Of a stretch of DNA of 44,497 nucleotides, positions 1 to 10,832 are shown piece by piece. Numbering within the stretch: position 1 is the first letter of the stretch; each line of letters opens with the position of its first letter. Made by a program: the position numbers and the translations under genes. A model generated the notes under the pieces. The model was not told where the DNA came from and did not search any database. It saw only the letters and a list, made by a program, of their open reading frames with translations. This DNA comes from Balneolaceae bacterium (GTDB lineage: Bacteria; Bacteroidota; Rhodothermia; Balneolales; Balneolaceae), in NCBI GenBank assembly GCA_007131725.1, contig SLPZ01000042.1:1-44497 (forward strand), in the 5' to 3' direction.

Positions 1-37
1 AGCGTTCGTCCTGAGCCAGGATCAAACTCTCCGTTGT
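1..37 (-). rRNA. rrs: 16S ribosomal RNA, 5' end only (truncated by window edge)
   Basis: Reverse complement reads acaacggagagtttgatcctggctcaggacgaacgct, the canonical 16S 5' end (27F site). Confidence 0.95.
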
Positions 38-172
38 ATATATAAAAATTACATACACTCTGGAGCCTAAACCCCAACCCACTCAAACAATCTGGTTATA
101 TCTCCATTATTTTAAAGAACAATTATCATTGCCTCAGAATTTTTTCATACCTCAATTCCAAAGCAGATTTTT

Positions 173-202
173 AATATAAGAAATGTTTAAAGGACTTGTC
201 AA
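173..202 (-). promoter_or_regulatory. Candidate rRNA operon promoter
   Basis: Minus strand TTGACA (202-197) - 17/18 nt - TTATAT/TATATT (about 179-173), upstream of the 16S 5' end and downstream of rplQ. Confidence 0.55.
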
Positions 203-228
203 CTGTGTTGACAAACTTTTTTAGAAAA

Positions 229-939
229 TTATTTAGAGTCTTCTTTTTTCTCTTCAGACTTTTTTTCTTCTGCAGTATCCTTTTTCTCAGCAGAAGCCTC
301 AGCCTGCTGATCGGAAGCGGCTTTTACTTCATCTTCCTTTTCTTCGGAAGGAGTATCTTCGGTTTCTTTCTTTTCCTCGGAAACTGGCTCCTCTGTAGTG
401 GCCTGTTCTTTTTCATCAGGCTTTTCAGTTTCTGTATCAGGCTTTGCAGCTGCCTCTTTCTCCTTTACTTCATCTTTTTCTTTCGTATCAGTATCTACAG
501 TTGCTGCTGTATCTGGTTTACTGGATTTACCTGCACGACGGGTTCGTCTCTTCTTAGCGCTTTTCTTTTCAGGTTTTACGTCATTAAAATCAACAAGCTC
601 AATTACAGCCAATTCTGCTGAATCTCCCTGCCTAAATCCAAGCTTTAAAACACGGGTATATCCGCCAGGCCTGTCGGCTGCTGCAGGTCCAACTACATCA
701 AATAATTCATGAACAGCATATTTGTCCTGCAATGCAGAAAACACTTTTTTCCTATTCAGTGAATTATCCACTTTTGCTCTTGTAATCAAAGGCTCAATGA
801 ATGTTCGTAATTCTTTGGCTTTTGGCACAGTTGTTACAATTCTGTGTTCTTTAATAAGAGCAGCGCTCAGCGCACGCATGGTTGCTTTTCTGTGTGCTAC
901 TGTTCTGCTTAATTTTCTACCTTTTACTTGGTGACGCAT
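229..939 (-). CDS. rplQ: 50S ribosomal protein L17 with long acidic/Lys-rich C-terminal extension
   Basis: N-terminus MRHQVKGRKLSRTVAHRKATMRALSAALIKEHRIVTT is a typical L17 core; position after rpoA. Confidence 0.96.
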   Translation of the reverse strand: MRHQVKGRKLSRTVAHRKATMRALSAALIKEHRIVTTVPKAKELRTFIEPLITRAKVDNSLNRKKVFSALQDKYAVHELFDVVGPAAADRPGGYTRVLKLGFRQGDSAELAVIELVDFNDVKPEKKSAKKRRTRRAGKSSKPDTAATVDTDTKEKDEVKEKEAAAKPDTETEKPDEKEQATTEEPVSEEKKETEDTPSEEKEDEVKAASDQQAEASAEKKDTAEEKKSEEKKEDSK

Positions 940-952
940 TTGTTAATCCCTG

Positions 953-1930
953 TTATTTATCGATGTATTTGGAAACATCCATTCCAAATTCAAGATTTTT
1001 TTCTTCAATGACTTCTACCAGTTCAGAAAGTGACTTTTTACCGAAATTTCTGAATTTCAGTAAATCCTGCTCATCTCTGGAAACAAGCTCTGCAATGGTA
1101 TTGATGTTTGCTGATTTTAAACAGTTATAAGCTCTTACACTCAGGTTCAGATCTTCGATGCTGGTTTTCAGTAGATTTGAAATTCTCTGCTTTTCAGCAT
1201 CAACTTCCTCTTCTTCCTGAGTGAACGGCTCTTCAATTTTTTCGGTGATGAACTTCTCAATATGTTCTTTCAGTATTTTTCCTGAAATAGTTAATGCTTC
1301 TTTTGCATTCAGCGAACCGTCGGTGGTAACATTCATTACCAGCTTTTCGTAATCGGTTCTCTGCCCAACACGAACATTTTCTACTTCGAACTGTACCGAT
1401 TTGATCGGGGTAAAAATTGCATCAATCGGAAGAAGGTTAATTTCATCTTCATAGTCAGGTGCCATCTCTTCAGAAGGCACATAACCTCGTCCCCGGCCTA
1501 CCCGAAATTCCATCTCAAGAGTTACATCTTCAGAGAGAGTAGCAATTACCAGCTCGGGATTTAATATTTCGAAGTCGGCTGTAGCTTCACCAATATCTTC
1601 AGCAGTAAGATGTCCCGGGCCGTTTTTAGTCAAATTGATTACGCCCCCGCTCTGTTCTACCTGCTTAAATCTGACCTGCTTAAGGTTCAGAATAATTTCG
1701 TAGACATCTTCTTTTACACCATCAATGCTTGAATATTCGTGTTCAACTCCATTGATGCGTACTGCTGTGATGGCCAGCCCCGGAAGTGAAGAAAGTAATA
1801 CTCTTCTGAAAGAGTTGCCGATGGTTACGCCAAATCCTCTTTCAAGCGGCTGCAGAACAAACGTTCCAAAATTTTCTGAATCTTCTGCAACATCTAATGC
1901 TTCCGGCATCTGTAAACTATAATTGTTCAT
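953..1930 (-). CDS. rpoA: DNA-directed RNA polymerase subunit alpha
   Basis: 325 aa; alpha-NTD (GNSFRRVLLSSLPG) and CTD (LSVRAYNCLKSANINTIAELV) motifs. Confidence 0.98.
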   Translation of the reverse strand: MNNYSLQMPEALDVAEDSENFGTFVLQPLERGFGVTIGNSFRRVLLSSLPGLAITAVRINGVEHEYSSIDGVKEDVYEIILNLKQVRFKQVEQSGGVINLTKNGPGHLTAEDIGEATADFEILNPELVIATLSEDVTLEMEFRVGRGRGYVPSEEMAPDYEDEINLLPIDAIFTPIKSVQFEVENVRVGQRTDYEKLVMNVTTDGSLNAKEALTISGKILKEHIEKFITEKIEEPFTQEEEEVDAEKQRISNLLKTSIEDLNLSVRAYNCLKSANINTIAELVSRDEQDLLKFRNFGKKSLSELVEVIEEKNLEFGMDVSKYIDK

Positions 1931-1960
1931 AGTTCGTACTTTTATATAAACTGTTATGAA

Positions 1961-2566
1961 TTATTTTGAATAAAGCTCAATGATCAACTGAACGTTGATA
2001 TTTTCAGGAATTTCTTCCATCACAGGATAGTTTAAAAATTTTCCTGTTTTTGATTTTTTATCTGTTTCGAGCCACTTGTATTTACTGGTTGAGTATGACT
2101 CCAATGTTTCATTAACCAAATCCAGATTCCTTGATTTTGGCCTGATACTGATCACATCACCCGGCTTCACATGATATGACGGAATATTTACTACCTGACC
2201 ATTTACCACTACATGGCGATGGGAGGTTAGCTGCCTTGCCTGCCTTCTGGTTCTTGCAAAACCCATGCGGTAAACAACATTATCCAGCCTTGATTCAAGA
2301 AGCTGCAATAACACTTCGCCTGTAACACCTTTCTGGCGGGTCGCTTTTTCATAAAGATTCCTGAACTGCCTCTCAAGCAGGCCGTAAGTATATTTTGCTT
2401 TCTGTTTTTCATCAAGCTGAATTGCATATTCAGATTTTCTGGTAAATCTGCTGCGTCCGTGCTCACCTGGCCCATAAGGTTTTCTTTCCAGTGCACTGCT
2501 CGGCCCAAAAATTGGTTCTTTGAAACGCCTTGCAATTTTTTGTTTTGGTCCTCTATATCGTGCCAT
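1961..2566 (-). CDS. rpsD: 30S ribosomal protein S4
   Basis: MARYRGPKQKIARRF...ESRLDNVVYRMGFARTRRQARQL S4 signature. Confidence 0.98.
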   Translation of the reverse strand: MARYRGPKQKIARRFKEPIFGPSSALERKPYGPGEHGRSRFTRKSEYAIQLDEKQKAKYTYGLLERQFRNLYEKATRQKGVTGEVLLQLLESRLDNVVYRMGFARTRRQARQLTSHRHVVVNGQVVNIPSYHVKPGDVISIRPKSRNLDLVNETLESYSTSKYKWLETDKKSKTGKFLNYPVMEEIPENINVQLIIELYSK

Positions 2567-2586
2567 TTATTATCAACAATTATTAG

Positions 2587-2997
2587 TTAAACTCGTCTTC
2601 TTTTGGGAGGGCGACAGCCATTGTGCGGAATTGGAGTTCTATCTTTGATAGATGCAACTTCCAAGCCACTTGTTGCCAATGCCCGTACGGCAGCTTCACG
2701 TCCGGAACCAGGCCCTTTTACAAATACTTCAACTTTTCGAAGACCCATATCATAGGCAGCTTTTGCGGCAGTTTCTGCACTTAACTGTGCTGCATAAGGT
2801 GTGTTTTTTCGGGAGCCTCTAAAGCCTTCCCTGCCTGATGAAGACCAGGCAAGCACATTTCCGTTAGCATCCGTAACACTTACCAGAACATTGTTGAACG
2901 TAGCTTTAATAAATGCCATACCGTTCGGGTCAGCTACCTGCTTTTTTCTTTTTTTTCTGGAAGTTTTATCACTTCCTTTTCGTTGTTTCTTTGCCAT
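2587..2997 (-). CDS. rpsK: 30S ribosomal protein S11
   Basis: [26 protein letters not shown]...[13 protein letters not shown]. Confidence 0.98.
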   Translation of the reverse strand: MAKKQRKGSDKTSRKKRKKQVADPNGMAFIKATFNNVLVSVTDANGNVLAWSSSGREGFRGSRKNTPYAAQLSAETAAKAAYDMGLRKVEVFVKGPGSGREAAVRALATSGLEVASIKDRTPIPHNGCRPPKRRRV

Positions 2998-3021
2998 TTA
3001 AAATCAGATATTTAGCATTTA

Positions 3022-3399
3022 TTATTTAGTTACTTTCTTTTTACCGGCAACAGTTCGTCTCTTACCCTTTCTTGTGCGGGCATTGGTTTGAGTGCGCTGA
3101 CCCCGAACAGGCAGTCCTTTTCGGTGTCTAACTCCCCGGTAACTTCCAATTTCAATTAAGCGCCGAATATTAGAGTTGATCTCAGTGCGAAGGGCACCCT
3201 CCACTTTCAGTTCGTTATCTATAACTTTCCGGAGTTCAACCACTTCATCTTCTTTCCAATCAATAACTTTGGTATTAGGATCAATACCGATGTCTTCCAA
3301 AATCTGACGGGCGGATGTTTTGCCGATTCCAAAGATATAGGTTAGAGCAATTACACCACGTTTTTGTTTTGGTAAATCTACACCTGCAATTCTTGCCAT
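3022..3399 (-). CDS. rpsM: 30S ribosomal protein S13
   Basis: [10 protein letters not shown]...[28 protein letters not shown]. Confidence 0.98.
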   Translation of the reverse strand: MARIAGVDLPKQKRGVIALTYIFGIGKTSARQILEDIGIDPNTKVIDWKEDEVVELRKVIDNELKVEGALRTEINSNIRRLIEIGSYRGVRHRKGLPVRGQRTQTNARTRKGKRRTVAGKKKVTK

Positions 3400-3417
3400 A
3401 TAACAAATCCTGTCTTT

Positions 3418-3534
3418 TTAACCTTGCCGCTGCTTATGTCGCGGATTTTTTTTATTAATAACATAAACACGCCCTTTTCGGCGTACTATCTTATCATCTG
3501 AACTTCTTTTTTTAACTGATGATCGTGTCTTCAT
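3418..3534 (-). CDS. rpmJ: 50S ribosomal protein L36 (38 aa)
   Basis: Not in the ORF track; hand-translated as [38 protein letters not shown], located between infA and rpsM as expected. Confidence 0.92.
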   Translation of the reverse strand: MKTRSSVKKRSSDDKIVRRKGRVYVINKKNPRHKQRQG

Positions 3535-3542
3535 AATAATCT

Positions 3543-3761
3543 TTACTTATATCTGTAAGTTATTCTTCCTTTTGTCAGATCGTATGGAGACATTTCAACC
3601 GAAACACGGTCTCCGGGTAAAATTTTGATATAGTACATTCTCATTTTACCGGATACATGAGCCAGTATTTCATGTCCGTTGTCCAATTCAACTCTGAATT
3701 GTGCGTTAGGTAATGCTTCCAGAATTTTTCCGTCTTGTTTAATAGGCTCTTGTTTAGCCAT
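3543..3761 (-). CDS. infA: Translation initiation factor IF-1
   Basis: 72 aa, [65 protein letters not shown]. Confidence 0.98.
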   Translation of the reverse strand: MAKQEPIKQDGKILEALPNAQFRVELDNGHEILAHVSGKMRMYYIKILPGDRVSVEMSPYDLTKGRITYRYK

Positions 3762-4563
3762 AACTACATTCTAAAATTTCATTTTTAGTGATCTCAGTAA
3801 TATAATCAAAAGTACTGAGAATATCAGCTTTACCTTCTCTTACTACAACATCATGCTCAAAATGTGCTGCATTTGACCCATCTGCGGTTACGATTGTCCA
3901 CTTATCGGAAAGTGATTTCACTTTCCAGGTTCCCCTTGTAATCATCGGTTCGATGGCAAGTGTCATTCCTGTTCGTAACCGCTCGCCCCTTCCGGGCTTC
4001 CCGTAATTCGGCACGGATGGATCTTCATGCATCTGCTTTCCGATACCATGGCCTACCAAATCACGTACAACTCCGTATCCGTATGCACTGCAATGTTTTT
4101 CTACAGCCGAGCCAATATCACCGGTTTTATTTCCGTGTATGGCTTTCTCAATACCTTTGTACAGCGATTCGAGTGTAACTTTCAGTAATTTCAAATCTTC
4201 CGGATCACACTCTCCTACGGTAAACGTATAGGCGTGGTCACCGAAATAACCATTCTTTTCAACCCCACAATCAACGGAAACAATGTCGCCTTCTTTCAGT
4301 TTCCTTTTTCCGGGTATTCCATGAACAACCTCTTCGTTGATGGAGATACACAATGTTGCCGGAAACGGATTTGGTTTAGGGCCGTAACCTTTAAATGCCG
4401 GCCTGGCATTGTTTTTAACAATAAAATCTTCTGCAATTCTGTCGAGCCTTCCTGTCTCAACACCGGGCTTAATTTCTTTTGCAACTTCAGCCAGCGTTCT
4501 TGAGACCAATTGAGCTGCTTCACGCATTTTCTCAATTTCAGATTCACTCTTCAGAAAAATCAT
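3754..4563 (-). CDS. map: Type I methionyl aminopeptidase
   Basis: [47 protein letters not shown] motifs. Confidence 0.97.
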   Translation of the reverse strand: MIFLKSESEIEKMREAAQLVSRTLAEVAKEIKPGVETGRLDRIAEDFIVKNNARPAFKGYGPKPNPFPATLCISINEEVVHGIPGKRKLKEGDIVSVDCGVEKNGYFGDHAYTFTVGECDPEDLKLLKVTLESLYKGIEKAIHGNKTGDIGSAVEKHCSAYGYGVVRDLVGHGIGKQMHEDPSVPNYGKPGRGERLRTGMTLAIEPMITRGTWKVKSLSDKWTIVTADGSNAAHFEHDVVVREGKADILSTFDYITEITKNEILECSYG

Positions 4564-5870
4564 CAGGCCCGTCGTCTACCTTTAATTTTGCCTGATTTCA
4601 TGAAGCCATCATAATGCCTCATCATAAGGTGGCTTTCAATCTGTTGCAGTGTGTCTAAAGCCACACCCACAATAATCAACAGGCTTGTCCCACCATAAAA
4701 GAGTGCAAAACCGGGAGTTACCCCCATTCTTGCCACAATAGCAGGCATAATTGCTACAAACGATAGAAACAGTGAACCGGGCAGTGTAATTTTTGTTAGG
4801 ATATTATCAATAAACTCAACAGTTTGTTTACCTGGCCGCACACCGGGAATAAAGCCTCCCTGGCGCTTCATGGTATCTGCCATTTCTCTTGGATTAACCG
4901 CAATGGCTGTATAGAAAAATGTGAAAAATACACAGATAATAAAGAATACGATGGAGTACACCACTCCTGTAAAATCAGCCGACCAAGCAGTTAACCACTG
5001 TACCGTTTCATTTTCAGGGAAAAAGGTTCCGATGGTACTCGGAATAAACATGATTGACTGCGCAAAGATAATGGGCATCACACCTGCAGCATTAACCCTT
5101 AGCGGCAGGTATTGTGTAGTGCCACCGTAAACTTTTCGCCCTACCACTCTTTTTGCATACTGCACGGGAATTTTTCTGGTTCCCTGGGTTAAAAGCACAC
5201 ACGATGCAATTACAAGAGCAAGGCCTGCCAATTCAACAATAATAATAATTGCATTGTTGGTTGTGGTTACCTCATTGATAAAATTGGTAGGCAGTACTGC
5301 GATAATACCAATCATAATCAACAAAGAAATACCATTACCAATGCCTCTGTCGGTAATTCTTTCACCGAGCCACATCACAAATGTAGTACCCGCAGTAAGA
5401 ACAATGATAGAGGTTAAAATAAAAGCCGTGTTGCTCACCACAATAGCATCGGGTGATGTTGCAAGAAGATTAATCCCAAAACCAATTGCCTGTACAGCAG
5501 TAATACCTACCGTTCCATAACGTGTGAGACGATTAATCTTTCTGCGGCCCTCTTCACCTTCGCGCTGAAGCTTCTGGAAATAGGGAACTGCCGCACCCAT
5601 CAACTGGATGATAATGGCAGCAGTAATGTAGGGCATAATTCCAAGTGCAAATACACCAGCACGAGAAAAGGCACCACCCACAAACATGTCGAATAAACCA
5701 AGAAGGCTGGAAGCATCACCTGCCTGTGCGGTAAGCATACTTGCATCTACACCCGGCATGGTAACGTAGCTACCAATTCTATAAACCAAAAGAACCCCAA
5801 CCACATACAGTATACGGTCTCTGAGATCCTCAATTTTAAAAATATTTCTAAAGTTTTCTATTATACTCAT
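4563..5870 (-). CDS. secY: Preprotein translocase subunit SecY
   Basis: GIMPYITAAIIIQLM, ISLLIMIGI, multi-TM; spc operon position. Confidence 0.98.
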   Translation of the reverse strand: MSIIENFRNIFKIEDLRDRILYVVGVLLVYRIGSYVTMPGVDASMLTAQAGDASSLLGLFDMFVGGAFSRAGVFALGIMPYITAAIIIQLMGAAVPYFQKLQREGEEGRRKINRLTRYGTVGITAVQAIGFGINLLATSPDAIVVSNTAFILTSIIVLTAGTTFVMWLGERITDRGIGNGISLLIMIGIIAVLPTNFINEVTTTNNAIIIIVELAGLALVIASCVLLTQGTRKIPVQYAKRVVGRKVYGGTTQYLPLRVNAAGVMPIIFAQSIMFIPSTIGTFFPENETVQWLTAWSADFTGVVYSIVFFIICVFFTFFYTAIAVNPREMADTMKRQGGFIPGVRPGKQTVEFIDNILTKITLPGSLFLSFVAIMPAIVARMGVTPGFALFYGGTSLLIIVGVALDTLQQIESHLMMRHYDGFMKSGKIKGRRRA

Positions 5871-5898
5871 TTAAATAGTACAGCTAAAATCTTTAAAA

Positions 5899-6351
5899 TT
5901 AGGACACTATGGTAACCGAACCACCCGCTGATTCAATTTTCTCTTTGGCAGTTGCACTACAAGCATGAACTTCAATATTGACCTTTTTGTCAATCTCGCC
6001 GGTGCCTAATAATTTAACCAATCTATTTTTTTGGATGATACCGGCTTCAACTAATCCGCCAATTGTAACATCTTCGGTTAACCGTCCGGCTTCGATCAGG
6101 TCTGATAATTTTTGTACATTAAATGCCTGATATTCTTTTCTGAAACGGTTCTTGAATCCGAATTTTGGCAGGCGTCGCTGCAGCGGCATTTGTCCGCCTT
6201 CGAACCAGGCTTTAACCTTGCTTCCGCTTCTTGAGAGCTGACCGTTATGTCCCCGGCCGGATTGCTCACCCCTGCCGGATCCCTGGCCGCGGCCTACCCT
6301 TTTTCGGGGGCGTTTATTCTCTGCCGGTGCTTTTAAATTGTGTAATTTCAT
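5899..6351 (-). CDS. rplO: 50S ribosomal protein L15
   Basis: MKLHNLKAPAENKRPRKRVGRGQGSGRGEQSGRGHNGQ. Confidence 0.98.
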   Translation of the reverse strand: MKLHNLKAPAENKRPRKRVGRGQGSGRGEQSGRGHNGQLSRSGSKVKAWFEGGQMPLQRRLPKFGFKNRFRKEYQAFNVQKLSDLIEAGRLTEDVTIGGLVEAGIIQKNRLVKLLGTGEIDKKVNIEVHACSATAKEKIESAGGSVTIVS

Positions 6352-6383
6352 AATGGATCTAAATTTTATACCTGCTAACTGTT

Positions 6384-6908
6384 TTATCCTTCGAATACCT
6401 TTTTAACACTCACACCCCTGCGCTGAGCCACCTCAACAGGATCGGTTAATTCCTTTAAAGCCTGGTAAGCTGCCTTCACCATGTTATGCGGATTAGACGA
6501 TCCCAGCGACTTTGATAAAATATTTTGGATACCGGCAACGTCTAATATAGCCTTAACCGCACCACCGGCAATTACCCCGGTACCTTCGGCGGCCGGCTTT
6601 AACAACACTTTTCCGGCTCCGGCTTTTCCAACAACCGGGTGATGAATACTTCCGGTTGAAGTGACCGGTATTTTTATCAGGTTTTTCTTGGCGTTATCAA
6701 AGCCTTTCTGGATTGCATCCGATACTTCATTCGCCTTGCCTAATCCATGGCCAACAACACCTTCACCGTTGCCTACAACTACAATAGCATTAAAACTGAA
6801 CCGGCGTCCGCCTTTTACTACTTTGGCTACCCGGTTTATATGAACCAGTTTTTCTTCGAGGTTTAAGTTTGCTGCTGGAATGTTATGTTTTCTTCTGATT
6901 TTTGGCAT
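6384..6908 (-). CDS. rpsE: 30S ribosomal protein S5
   Basis: [37 protein letters not shown]. Confidence 0.98.
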   Translation of the reverse strand: MPKIRRKHNIPAANLNLEEKLVHINRVAKVVKGGRRFSFNAIVVVGNGEGVVGHGLGKANEVSDAIQKGFDNAKKNLIKIPVTSTGSIHHPVVGKAGAGKVLLKPAAEGTGVIAGGAVKAILDVAGIQNILSKSLGSSNPHNMVKAAYQALKELTDPVEVAQRRGVSVKKVFEG

Positions 6909-6920
6909 GATTCAATAATA

Positions 6921-7289
6921 TTATAAGTCCAGGCCGCCTTCTCGTGCTCCATCGGCAGCGGCTTTTACAATTCCATGGTATTTATATCCACTTCGGTCGA
7001 AAACCACCTTTTTGATTTCCTTATCTGTTGCTGACTCAGCCAGTGCTTTTCCGATAATTTCCGCAGCTTCGAGCGGGGCTTTATCTTTCAATTCTTTCTG
7101 CAGGTCTGCTGATTTGGTAGAGACAGACATAATGGTCAGGTTGTCAAGGTCATTTATCAACTGCAGATAAACATGCTTATTGCTTTTGTATATTGCCATA
7201 CGCGGCCTTTCTGCAGTTCCGCGAATTGTGGAACGAATTCTTCGCCTTATTTTATTTCTTCGCTGCTTCTTTAAATCGGTTTTTCTCAT
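6921..7289 (-). CDS. rplR: 50S ribosomal protein L18
   Basis: Family motifs (AERPRMAIYKSNKHVYLQLIND; FDRSGYKYHGIVKAAADGAREGGL). Confidence 0.97.
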   Translation of the reverse strand: MRKTDLKKQRRNKIRRRIRSTIRGTAERPRMAIYKSNKHVYLQLINDLDNLTIMSVSTKSADLQKELKDKAPLEAAEIIGKALAESATDKEIKKVVFDRSGYKYHGIVKAAADGAREGGLDL

Positions 7290-7307
7290 TTTCTTAAATC
7301 TTAAAGA

Positions 7308-7862
7308 TTATTTAGCTGCAGATTTTCCGGCTTTTCTTCTGATCTGTTCACCGAGATACCGGATTCCTTTTCCTTTGTAAGGTTCAGGTTTTCTCAATGA
7401 CCGGATCTTTGCCGCCACCTGGCCTACCAGTTCCTTGTTAATTCCGGATATAGATACCACCGGATTTTTTCTTGATTTTGTATCCACTTCAATTTCAATG
7501 CCATCCGGCGGCACAAAATATATTGGATGAGAATAACCAAGGCTCAGTTCAAGTACACCATTCGTAAATGTAGCCCGGTAACCAACTCCGATAATTTCAA
7601 GTTGTTTTTTATATCCTTTGGATACGCCCTCAACCATATTATTCAGCAAAGACCGGTAGAGGCCGTGCAAAGATTTATGCTCTTTTGAGTCGCCTGAGCG
7701 GGTTACAACGATTTCACCTTCTTTCATCTCAACAGAGATGTCTGGATGAATCCGAAGCGATCCGGTTCCTTTTTCACCTTTTATCGTTACAACATTATCA
7801 GCGCCAATGTTAAACTCAACATTGTCAGTTAATGGAACGGGTTGTTTGCCTATTCTCGACAT
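7308..7862 (-). CDS. rplF: 50S ribosomal protein L6
   Basis: MSRIGKQPV...PEPYKGKGIRYLGEQIRRKAGKSA. Confidence 0.98.
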   Translation of the reverse strand: MSRIGKQPVPLTDNVEFNIGADNVVTIKGEKGTGSLRIHPDISVEMKEGEIVVTRSGDSKEHKSLHGLYRSLLNNMVEGVSKGYKKQLEIIGVGYRATFTNGVLELSLGYSHPIYFVPPDGIEIEVDTKSRKNPVVSISGINKELVGQVAAKIRSLRKPEPYKGKGIRYLGEQIRRKAGKSAAK

Positions 7863-7880
7863 AGCTTTAAAAATCTTTGA

Positions 7881-8276
7881 TTAATAAACTGAGCAGAGTA
7901 CTTCTCCGCCGATGTTCAATTTGCGTGCTTCTTTATCGGTCATCAAGCCTTGAGAAGTAGAAATAATCACGATTCCCAAACCGCCATAATAGCGGGGTAA
8001 ATCATCACTTGAGCTGTATTTTCTTAATCCGGGCTTGGATATACGAGACAACTTTTTGATGACGGGCTGGCCATATGCATCATACTTAAGATAAAGCCGG
8101 AGTACGCCCTGTTTTCCGTCTTCAATATCAATAAATCGGTTGATGTAACCTTTATCTACAAGAATTTTTGCCATTGCACGCTTGAGTTTAGAGGCCGGCA
8201 CATCAACCCGCCGGTGTCCGGCTTGCTGGGCATTTCTGATGCGTGTTATAAAATCTGATACGGTGTCGCTATTCAT
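7881..8276 (-). CDS. rpsH: 30S ribosomal protein S8
   Basis: DFITRIRNAQQAGHRRVDVPASK...GEVLCSVY. Confidence 0.98.
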   Translation of the reverse strand: MNSDTVSDFITRIRNAQQAGHRRVDVPASKLKRAMAKILVDKGYINRFIDIEDGKQGVLRLYLKYDAYGQPVIKKLSRISKPGLRKYSSSDDLPRYYGGLGIVIISTSQGLMTDKEARKLNIGGEVLCSVY

Positions 8277-8295
8277 AATTAATTATCGTCTGGTT

Positions 8296-8565
8296 TTACC
8301 AACTTGCTTTTCGTACTCCGGGTATTTTGCCTTCAAGTGCAAGCTCCCGGAATTTAATCCTTGAAACTCCAAATTTGCTGATGTAACCGCGGGATCGCCC
8401 GGTTATTCCGCACCGGTTTCTAACCCGGGTAGGGCTTGCGTCTCTCGGCAGCTTTTGCAAAGCTTCATAATCGCCGGCTTCTTTTAGCTGCCTGCGTTTT
8501 TCAGCATATTTTTCTACCGTTCGTTTTCTTTTTTCGTTTCGAGCTATCCAGGATTTTTTAGCCAT
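8296..8565 (-). CDS. rpsN: 30S ribosomal protein S14 (zinc-free type)
   Basis: 89 aa, [43 protein letters not shown]. Confidence 0.97.
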   Translation of the reverse strand: MAKKSWIARNEKRKRTVEKYAEKRRQLKEAGDYEALQKLPRDASPTRVRNRCGITGRSRGYISKFGVSRIKFRELALEGKIPGVRKASW

Positions 8566-8589
8566 TTTTTGTTTGTTTGTTTATTGAAA

Positions 8590-9144
8590 TTATTTCTTGA
8601 ATGGCATACCAAAGTGTTTCAGAAGCGAATAAGCTTCAGCGTCTGTTTCGGCACTTGTAACAAATGTGATGTCCATTCCATGAACAAAGCTGGCATTATC
8701 CACATTAATTTCAGGGAATACAGTATGTTCTTTAATTCCCATGGTATAATTACCTCTTCCGTCAAAACTTTTATTGGGTACTCCCTGAAAGTCTCTGGTT
8801 CTTGGCAGCGAGAGATTGATGAGCCTGTCTAAAAACTCATACATAATTTTTTTGCGCAGGGTAACTTTGCACCCAATCGGCATACCTTCGCGAAGTTTGA
8901 AGTTAGAAACTGATTTTTTGGCTTTTGTTTTTACAGGTCGCTGACCAGTAATAAGCCCGATATTATCCGCCACCGTGTCGAGGTACTTCGCATCGTTAAT
9001 CGCCTCGCCTGCTCCAACATTAATTACAATCTTTTGGAGCTTGGGTACCGCCATTAGGTTTTCATAGTTAAACTCTTCAACGAGTTTAGGTATTATTTCT
9101 TTTTTGTAGAATGTATAAAGTCTTGCTTCAGCCATTTTTTTCAA
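8590..9144 (-). CDS. rplE: 50S ribosomal protein L5
   Basis: [15 protein letters not shown]...[29 protein letters not shown]. Confidence 0.98.
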   Translation of the reverse strand: MKKMAEARLYTFYKKEIIPKLVEEFNYENLMAVPKLQKIVINVGAGEAINDAKYLDTVADNIGLITGQRPVKTKAKKSVSNFKLREGMPIGCKVTLRKKIMYEFLDRLINLSLPRTRDFQGVPNKSFDGRGNYTMGIKEHTVFPEINVDNASFVHGMDITFVTSAETDAEAYSLLKHFGMPFKK

Positions 9145-9147
9145 TTC

Positions 9148-9501
9148 TTACTTGTCTATTATTTCTCCGCTAACCTTGGCATATCTTACCCACCGGCCGC
9201 CGCCTTCTTCTTCAATTCTTTTGCGTCCAATTCTGGAAGGCTCGTCGGTTGTAGGGTCAATTACCATCAAATTTGATATGTGAACCGGTGCTTCTCGTTT
9301 CAGACGGCCGCCCTGCGGGTTTTCCTGTGATGGTTTTTCGTGATGTGTTCTCATATTAATTCCTTCCACGAGAACACGTTCCCGCTTAGGATATACCATG
9401 AGCACACGGCCTCGCTGGCCTTTATCGTTACCGGCAATAACCAGAACCTGGTCGCCTTTTTTAACGTGTAATTTTTTCTGAGTGTTATACTTTCTGGGCA
9501 T
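9148..9501 (-). CDS. rplX: 50S ribosomal protein L24
   Basis: [41 protein letters not shown]. Confidence 0.97.
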   Translation of the reverse strand: MPRKYNTQKKLHVKKGDQVLVIAGNDKGQRGRVLMVYPKRERVLVEGINMRTHHEKPSQENPQGGRLKREAPVHISNLMVIDPTTDEPSRIGRKRIEEEGGGRWVRYAKVSGEIIDK

Positions 9502-9513
9502 AACGAATATGAT

Positions 9514-9882
9514 TTAAAGTACTTCCGGTGCCAATGAAACAATTCGCATAAAATTTTTCTCGCGAAGTTCTCTGGCAACAGGGCCAAAGATACGTGTTCC
9601 GATCGGCTCGTTTTCTTTGTTAATGATTACCGCCGCGTTTTCATCAAATCGAATATAACTGCCATCGCGGCGCCGAATTTCTTTTTTTGTTCTTACAACA
9701 ACAGCCTGCACAACTTCCCCTTTTTTTACGTTTCCGCCGGGAATTGCCGTTTTAACAGAGCAAGAGATCAGATCGCCGATCCTGGCATATCTTTTTTTAG
9801 AATCTCCAAGAACCTTAATACACATCACCTTTCTGGCTCCGCTGTTGTCTGCAACATTTAGTATTGATGTTGTTTGAATCAT
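9514..9882 (-). CDS. rplN: 50S ribosomal protein L14
   Basis: [26 protein letters not shown]. Confidence 0.98.
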   Translation of the reverse strand: MIQTTSILNVADNSGARKVMCIKVLGDSKKRYARIGDLISCSVKTAIPGGNVKKGEVVQAVVVRTKKEIRRRDGSYIRFDENAAVIINKENEPIGTRIFGPVARELREKNFMRIVSLAPEVL

Positions 9883-9905
9883 GATCTTAACCTACAAATT
9901 GATCG

Positions 9906-10184
9906 TTATTTTGCTCGTTCAAGAACTTCTACCAACCGCCAGGATTTACGCTTAGACAGTGGCCTTGTTGACATTATCAGAACCTTATCACCATTATTGG
10001 CATCGTTGGTTTCATCATGTGCCATGTATTTGGTGGTTTTGGTTATATATTTGCCGTAGATAGCGTGTTTAACCTGCCGTTCTACTGCAACAGTTATGGT
10101 TTTGTCCATACGGTCGCTTACAACCGTACCGGTTCTTGTTCTTCTTTGAGATCGTTGTACTTGAGCCATACTCTTATTCCGCAC
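9906..10184 (-). CDS. rpsQ: 30S ribosomal protein S17
   Basis: [40 protein letters not shown]. Confidence 0.96.
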   Translation of the reverse strand: MRNKSMAQVQRSQRRTRTGTVVSDRMDKTITVAVERQVKHAIYGKYITKTTKYMAHDETNDANNGDKVLIMSTRPLSKRKSWRLVEVLERAK

Positions 10185-10371
10185 TCAATTTTTCATTAAT
10201 AATCGTTTTCAGCCGGGCAATTTCCCGCCGTGTATTTTTAATCCTTGCCGGATTTTCAATTTGTCCTGCAATAGCTTTGTTAAAGTGAAAATCCATCAGG
10301 GCTTCTTCTTCATCGTTCAGCCGTGCTTTCAATTCCGTAAGTGATAAATCGCGCAATTCGTGTGCTTTCAT
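10174..10371 (-). CDS. rpmC: 50S ribosomal protein L29
   Basis: [58 protein letters not shown]. Confidence 0.96.
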   Translation of the reverse strand: MKAHELRDLSLTELKARLNDEEEALMDFHFNKAIAGQIENPARIKNTRREIARLKTIINEKLSAE

Positions 10372-10389
10372 TTCTCTGCTCCTTTACCT

Positions 10390-10815
10390 TTATACACCGT
10401 CTTCCAAATCGCGGCGTTTCACAAATTTGGTTTTAATCGGGAGTTTATGCGATGCTCTTCTCAGCGCTTCTTTAGCCTTATCTTCGGTAACTCCCGCAAT
10501 TTCAAACAGGATTCTTCCGGGCTTCACAACTGCTATAAAATGATCCAGAGCACCTTTTCCTTTACCCATCCGGGTTTCGGCCGGTTTTTTGGTCATCGGG
10601 CGATCCGGAAAAATTCTGATAAATGTTTTCCCTTCCCTTTGAAGCGAACGGGCTATCGCCACACGGCACGCCTCGATTTGCCGGGAAGTGATAAATTTCG
10701 GCTCAAGAGCTTTTAAACCAAAGCCGCCAAATGCAAGTGTGTGTCCACGATGGGCATTGCCTTTGAGCTTATCCCGGTGAACGCGACGTCGTTTAATTCT
10801 TTTTGGTTCTAACAT
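10390..10815 (-). CDS. rplP: 50S ribosomal protein L16
   Basis: [37 protein letters not shown]...[23 protein letters not shown]. Confidence 0.98.
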   Translation of the reverse strand: MLEPKRIKRRRVHRDKLKGNAHRGHTLAFGGFGLKALEPKFITSRQIEACRVAIARSLQREGKTFIRIFPDRPMTKKPAETRMGKGKGALDHFIAVVKPGRILFEIAGVTEDKAKEALRRASHKLPIKTKFVKRRDLEDGV

Positions 10816-10832
10816 CGTTTATTACCTTCTGA

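Noticed and set aside
196-621. 141-aa plus-strand ORF (very F/S/L-rich)
   Set aside because: Antisense to the Glu/Lys-rich tail of rplQ; composition is the mirror of that tail.
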